A stretch of 17,039 nt of DNA from Dehalococcoidales bacterium (GTDB lineage Bacteria > Chloroflexota > Dehalococcoidia > E44-bin15). The position numbers and the translations under genes were made by a program. The notes beneath the pieces are model-generated. The model ran no database searches. It was not told where the DNA came from and saw only the letters and a list, made by a program, of their open reading frames with translations. The stretch is taken from assembly GCA_030615555.1 (NCBI GenBank), contig JAUWZB010000006.1:1-17039 (forward strand), in the 5' to 3' direction. This document shows, one piece after another, positions 13,262 to 17,039 of this stretch (the first letter of the stretch is position 1; each line of letters begins with the position of its first letter).

Positions 13262-14203
13262 TTGGTTGACGAGCTGAAGGTTTTCACAGGAAATGCTCAC
13301 CCGGCTTTAGCTCAAGGGATCTGCGATTATCTGGGCATCCCTTTGGGCAAGTCTGAAGTCTTCGAATTCAGCAATGAGAATATCTTTGTGCGCGTCCTGG
13401 AGAATGTGCGGGAGCGAGATGTGTTTGCCATCCAGCCGATCTCATCCCCGGTGAATAAGAGCCTGATGGAGCTACTTATCATGCTAGATGCCCTGAGGCG
13501 GGCTTCGGCGGGGCGCATCACCGCAGTGGTTCCCTATTATGGCTATGGGCGCACCGATAAGAAGGACCAGCCAAGGGTGCCAATAACCGCACGGCTGATC
13601 GCCGATATGATCACGGTAGCTGGGGCCAACCGCCTCTTGACCGTGGACCTTCATGCCGGGCAGATTCAGGGCTTCTTCACTATACCGGTGGATGAATTGA
13701 CCGCGCTCTATATCTTGAGCAGCTACTTCGAAGGTAAGGCCCTGGAGAACCTGGTAGTGGTGGCCACCGACATTGGCATCTCCAAGCGGGCACGCGACTT
13801 CGCGGAGCGGCTCGATACTCCGCTGGCAATTATTGAGAAGCGGAGGGTGGGCAATATCGATAGGGCGGAGACCCTCAATATCATTGGCGAGGTCGCCGGG
13901 ATGCACGCCCTCCTGATCGATGATGAGATCGATACCGCAGGATCACTAGTCACTGCGGTGGCCGCTTTGGAGGAGGCTGGGGCCACGGAGGTTTATGCCT
14001 GTTGCACGCACCCCGTCTTCTCCGGTCCCGCCATCGAGCGGATCGCCGCAAGCCCGGTTAAGGAGGTGGTGGTCACTGATACCATCCCCATTCCGGAGAG
14101 CAAGAAGAACGAAAATATCACCGTCCTCTCCATAGCATCGCTCCTTGGCGAGGCGATCCACCGTATCCACGCCGGGCTCTCCGTAGGGGCGATGTTCGAG
14201 TAA
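13262..14203 (+). CDS. prs: Ribose-phosphate pyrophosphokinase
   Basis: Prs transfers pyrophosphate from ATP to ribose-5-phosphate, giving PRPP for nucleotide, histidine and tryptophan synthesis. The 313 residues are the standard length. VVPYYGYGRTDKKDQPRVPI holds the flexible catalytic loop. VDLHAGQIQGFF with His131 contributes to ATP binding, EKRRVGN lies in the middle, and DDEIDTAGS (220-228) is the PRPP-binding loop. The segment usually written SPDxGG is ATDIGIS here, a modest departure that may be lineage-typical. The C-terminus ends IHAGLSVGAMFE. TTG 13262 is chosen from the adjoining AAGGAGG; MVDELKVFTGNAHP matches the family start. It lies in the run crotonase - prs - DUF2007 - secA, probably cotranscribed at least in part. 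Confidence 0.96.
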   Translation: MVDELKVFTGNAHPALAQGICDYLGIPLGKSEVFEFSNENIFVRVLENVRERDVFAIQPISSPVNKSLMELLIMLDALRRASAGRITAVVPYYGYGRTDKKDQPRVPITARLIADMITVAGANRLLTVDLHAGQIQGFFTIPVDELTALYILSSYFEGKALENLVVVATDIGISKRARDFAERLDTPLAIIEKRRVGNIDRAETLNIIGEVAGMHALLIDDEIDTAGSLVTAVAALEEAGATEVYACCTHPVFSGPAIERIAASPVKEVVVTDTIPIPESKKNENITVLSIASLLGEAIHRIHAGLSVGAMFE

Positions 14204-14250
14204 GAAAGCGAGAAATTATTGTAGCGACTTCATTTTATGCAAGGTTAAAC

Positions 14251-14287
14251 GAGCGAAACGAGTGAAATGGGCGAAAAAGGCGAAAAG
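14251..14287 (+). repeat. 9-bp GEK repeat at the start of the DUF2007 gene
   Basis: The run reads GAGCGAAAC, GAGTGAAAT, a single G, GGCGAAAAA, GGCGAAAAG: four related 9-base units, two before and two after the ATG at 14267. The coding part gives GEK-GEK. Bases 14271-14286 match dinG 8342-8357 exactly. Confidence 0.55.
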
Positions 14288-14497
14288 GGAAAATTGGTGG
14301 ATGTCTATCGCGCCTCTGGTGAGATGGAGGCTCATGTTATAAAGGGCCTGCTGGAGAGCAATGGCATACCTTGTATCTTAAGATCGGATGCTGCCGGTTC
14401 GGTTCATGCCTTCACCGTTGATGGCATGGGGGAGGTAACGGTTGCGGTCCTGGAATCGAGGGCTGAGGAGGCCAGGGAAATAATCGGTGGTGAGTGA
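14267..14497 (+). CDS. Small DUF2007-type protein (putative signal-transducing protein)
   Basis: This 76-residue soluble protein resembles the DUF2007 family: an ATP-grasp-like or ferredoxin-like mini-domain of unknown role with a pattern like VYRASGEMEAHVIKGLLES, then GIPCILRS and a last strand and helix ending in EAREIIGG. From ATG 14267 it begins MGEKGEKGK, which is encoded by a 9-bp repeat and is not family-like. The conserved part starts at LVDVYRA. GTG 14297, with AAGGGA about six bases upstream, would give a 66-residue protein that fits the family better. The stop TGA 14495-14497 is only two bases before the secA ATG, so its translation is probably coupled to that of secA. Its function is not known; the family assignment is by recollection of the pattern. 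Confidence 0.75.
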   Translation: MGEKGEKGKLVDVYRASGEMEAHVIKGLLESNGIPCILRSDAAGSVHAFTVDGMGEVTVAVLESRAEEAREIIGGE

Positions 14498-14499
14498 GC

Positions 14500-17039
14500 A
14501 TGCTCAAGCGGCTTGGCGGTTTAATCGATTCCAATGAGAAGGAGCTGAGGCGTCTCGAGCCCACGGTCGAGCGCATCAACTCCCTGGAGCCCGAGTTCGA
14601 GGCCCTCTCCAATGACCAGCTTCGCCGGAAGACCGATGAGTTCAGGGCTCGGGTGGGGAAGGGCGAATCGCTGGACGGGCTTCTCCCCGAGGCCTTCGCC
14701 GCGGTTCGGGAGGCGGCAAAGCGCACCCTCTCCCAGCGCCACTTCGATGTCCAGCTTATGGGGGGCATCGTGCTTCACCAGGGGAAGATCGCCGAGATGA
14801 AGACCGGCGAGGGCAAGACCCTGGTGGCCACCCTCCCAATTTACCTCAACGCCCTTACCGGCAAAGGGGCCCACGTGGTTACGGTGAACGACTACCTGGC
14901 AAAGCGAGACTGCCACTGGATGGGCCCCATCTATCATCTCCTGGGGCTCTCTGTGGCCAGCATCCAGCACGAAGCCTCCTTCCTCTTCGACCCGGATCAC
15001 GACTCGGAGGACCCGGCGTGGCGACACCTGAGGCCCATTACCCGCCGCCAGGCCTACGAGGCCGATGTTACCTATGGCACCAACAACGAGTTCGGTTTCG
15101 ACTACCTCAGAGGTAACATGGTCCTCGACCTCTCCCAGTGTGTGCAGCGTCCCCTTCATTATGCCATTGTCGATGAGGTGGACTACATCCTCATCGATGA
15201 GGCGCGCACCCCCCTCATCATTAGCGGGGCGCAGCCCGCAGAGGTTGCGCAGGCATACCTCACGTTCGCCAAACTTGTCCCTCGACTTCGCCCAAAGAAG
15301 GACGACAGAGAGGATGCTGAGGGAGACTATGAGGTGGACGAGAGGAACAGGGCGGTGCAACTAACCGAGGAGGGCCATGCCAAGGTAGCGCGGGCACTCA
15401 ATATCCCTGACTTCTGGGAAAACCCTGAACACTCCCACCTCAGGTATTACCTGGAAAGCGCCCTGAAGGCGTATGTCCTCTTCAAGAGGGATCGCGAGTA
15501 TGTGGTCAAGGATGGACAGGTGATTATCGTCGATGAGTTCACCGGGCGGCTGATGCATGGTCGTCGTTACTCCGAGGGGCTGCACCAGGCCATCGAGGCC
15601 AAGGAGGGGGTTCAGGTGCAGCGGGAGAATATAACCCTGGCCACCATCACCTTCCAGAACTACTTCCGCCTCTATGAAAAGCTTGCCGGGATGACCGGCA
15701 CCGCGGTCACCGAGGCCGAGGAGTTTTACAAGATATATAAGCTTGAGGTGGTGGTCATCCCCACAAATGAGCCGATGATCCGCGCCGACAATCCCGACCA
15801 GATCTACCAGAATGAGGAAGCGAAGTTCCGCGCCGTGGCCCGTGAGATCGAAGAGCTCCACACCGTGGAGCGTCCTGTGCTGGTGGGCACGGTCTCCATC
15901 GAGAAGTCGGAGCACCTGAGCGATTTGCTGAAGCGGAAGGGCATTCCCCATGAGGTCTTAAACGCCAAGCACCACGAGAAGGAGGCGGCGATTATCGCTC
16001 AGGCGGGTCAGCCGGGGGCAGTGACGGTGGCTACCAATATGGCGGGGCGAGGCGTGGATATCATGCTCGGACCAGGGATCGCCGAGAAGGGTGGCCTTCA
16101 CATCGTCGGCACGGAGCGTCATGAGGCGAGGCGCATCGATAATCAGCTCCGCGGGCGCGCGGGCCGTCAGGGCGATCCGGGAAGCTCCCGCTTCTATGTA
16201 TCGCTGGAGGACGATGTGGTACGCCGCTTCGGTGGTGACCGGATCAAGAGCTTGATGGAGCGGGTCCATCTCGATGAGGACATCCCTGTTGAGCACTCCC
16301 TGGTGAGCAAGGCCATCGAAAGTGCTCAGACCAAGATCGAGGGCTACCACTTCGACATCAGAAAGCATCTGGTGGACTATGACGATGTAGTGAATAAGCA
16401 TCGCGAGGTGATCTATAGCGAGCGAAGGAAGATTCTCAGCGGTGCCGACATCAAGGCGAATATCCAGTCCATGATCACGGAGGAGACTCAGAGCCTCGTT
16501 GCCTCTTACCTCGCCAGCGATCATGCTGAGGATTGGGACCTTGAAGGCTTGGTGAACGAGGTAGGCACAATTTTGTCATTGCCGCCAACTCTGAGCGCCA
16601 GCGCCCTCTCCCAGGTGAGCCGGGGCGACATCGAGGAGCGGCTTCTGGAGCATGCGAGCTCGGTATATGAGGAGCGGGAGCGAGAGCTTGGTCCTGAGAA
16701 CATGAGGGTGCTGGAGAGGCTGGTGATGCTGCGCACCATCGATCGGCTCTGGGTGGAACACCTGACCGCCATGGAGAACATGCGCCAGGGCATCGGGCTG
16801 GAGGCGGTGGGGGGAAGGGATCCGCTGGTTATGTACAAGCAGGAGGGGCAGGCCACGTTCCAGAGCCTTCTCTCAGGCATCGCCCATGATGTAGTGCACA
16901 CCATCTATAAGGTAGGCATCGTTAAGGAGAAGGCGCCCGCGCCGTCTCCAATGGCAGAGGCGGCGAAGCGCAAGGAGGCGGTAGCGGTGGGCCAAAAAGT
17001 GGGGCGCAATGATCCCTGCCCCTGCGGCAGCGGCAAGAA
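14500..17039 (+). CDS. secA: Preprotein translocase ATPase SecA, C-terminal end cut by the window
   Basis: SecA is the ATPase motor that pushes preproteins through SecYEG at the membrane. The frame is open from ATG 14500 to the edge, 846 whole codons with no stop. Walker A EMKTGEGKT runs 99-107 with Lys106, and TVNDYLAKRD follows. TYGTNNEFGFDYLRGNM is the conserved preprotein-domain approach, and DEVD (225-228) is the Walker B. NMAGRGVDIMLG starts near 513 and LRGRAGRQGDPGSSRFY near 550. At the edge NDPCPCGSGK begins the C-terminal zinc motif that binds SecB or the ribosome (Cys840, Cys842), so only about a dozen residues are missing. A segment at 161-187 (FDPDHDSEDPAWRHLRP) makes the first nucleotide-binding domain longer than in E. 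coli. The Ser usual after DEVD is Tyr229. Two bases separate it from the DUF2007 gene. Confidence 0.97.
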   Translation, partial: MLKRLGGLIDSNEKELRRLEPTVERINSLEPEFEALSNDQLRRKTDEFRARVGKGESLDGLLPEAFAAVREAAKRTLSQRHFDVQLMGGIVLHQGKIAEMKTGEGKTLVATLPIYLNALTGKGAHVVTVNDYLAKRDCHWMGPIYHLLGLSVASIQHEASFLFDPDHDSEDPAWRHLRPITRRQAYEADVTYGTNNEFGFDYLRGNMVLDLSQCVQRPLHYAIVDEVDYILIDEARTPLIISGAQPAEVAQAYLTFAKLVPRLRPKKDDREDAEGDYEVDERNRAVQLTEEGHAKVARALNIPDFWENPEHSHLRYYLESALKAYVLFKRDREYVVKDGQVIIVDEFTGRLMHGRRYSEGLHQAIEAKEGVQVQRENITLATITFQNYFRLYEKLAGMTGTAVTEAEEFYKIYKLEVVVIPTNEPMIRADNPDQIYQNEEAKFRAVAREIEELHTVERPVLVGTVSIEKSEHLSDLLKRKGIPHEVLNAKHHEKEAAIIAQAGQPGAVTVATNMAGRGVDIMLGPGIAEKGGLHIVGTERHEARRIDNQLRGRAGRQGDPGSSRFYVSLEDDVVRRFGGDRIKSLMERVHLDEDIPVEHSLVSKAIESAQTKIEGYHFDIRKHLVDYDDVVNKHREVIYSERRKILSGADIKANIQSMITEETQSLVASYLASDHAEDWDLEGLVNEVGTILSLPPTLSASALSQVSRGDIEERLLEHASSVYEERERELGPENMRVLERLVMLRTIDRLWVEHLTAMENMRQGIGLEAVGGRDPLVMYKQEGQATFQSLLSGIAHDVVHTIYKVGIVKEKAPAPSPMAEAAKRKEAVAVGQKVGRNDPCPCGSGK

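Noticed and set aside
14521..16904. A chain of long open frames on the minus strand (279, 196, 188 and 127 codons) across 14521-16904.
   Set aside because: They lie opposite secA, whose plus-strand frame is open without a break and carries every SecA motif. The antisense frames show no domain, start signal or family pattern and arise from the GC-rich codon use.

Overview
The window is 17,039 bases of GC-rich, densely coded bacterial DNA made almost entirely of housekeeping genes. The best guess is a Chloroflexota bacterium, possibly Dehalococcoidia-like. This is an inference from the long SRP RNA with an Alu-type domain, the segment around residues 161-187 of SecA, and the look of the Prs and DedA proteins. 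No marker gene proves it. No IS element, phage gene, CRISPR array, tRNA or rRNA was seen.

Layout. lepA enters from the left edge (1-1605, +) without its N-terminus and meets galU (1602-2468, -) tail to tail, with overlapping stop codons. Next comes a noncoding block holding the galU promoter, a consensus-like promoter and a 271-nt SRP RNA (about 2632-2902). A probable operon follows on the plus strand: ksgA, ispE, two tandem DedA/VTT membrane-protein genes, a dinG-type nuclease-helicase, and a radical SAM/SPASM gene overlapping the end of dinG. The cca-type tRNA nucleotidyltransferase (10298-11569, -) and rnc (11640-12335, +) are divergent, and their promoters overlap. A crotonase-family gene with its own promoter leads into prs, a small DUF2007-type gene and secA. 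secA runs off the right edge only about a dozen codons before its expected end.

How the genes fit together. Much of the set concerns RNA and protein production: LepA on the ribosome, KsgA on 16S rRNA, the tRNA nucleotidyltransferase, RNase III, SRP RNA and SecA in protein export. IspE (isoprenoids), GalU (UDP-glucose) and Prs (PRPP) supply metabolites. DinG acts on DNA or RNA structures.

Unusual points. (1) The dedA pair arose by a tandem duplication that copied the last 45 bases of ispE, so each copy has the same ribosome binding site and TTG start. (2) A 9-bp unit, GGCGAAAAA, always read as Gly-Glu-Lys, recurs in or beside four unrelated genes (ksgA, dinG, cca, the DUF2007 gene) at loops or N-termini. 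(3) The crotonase lacks both usual catalytic glutamates. (4) RNase III has Gly in place of a usual metal-site Asp. (5) The DnaQ-DinG fusion appears to keep both an intact nuclease site and four Fe-S cysteines. (6) Several starts are TTG. I found no clearly new multi-gene system; the dispersed repeat and the dedA duplication are the best candidates for novelty.
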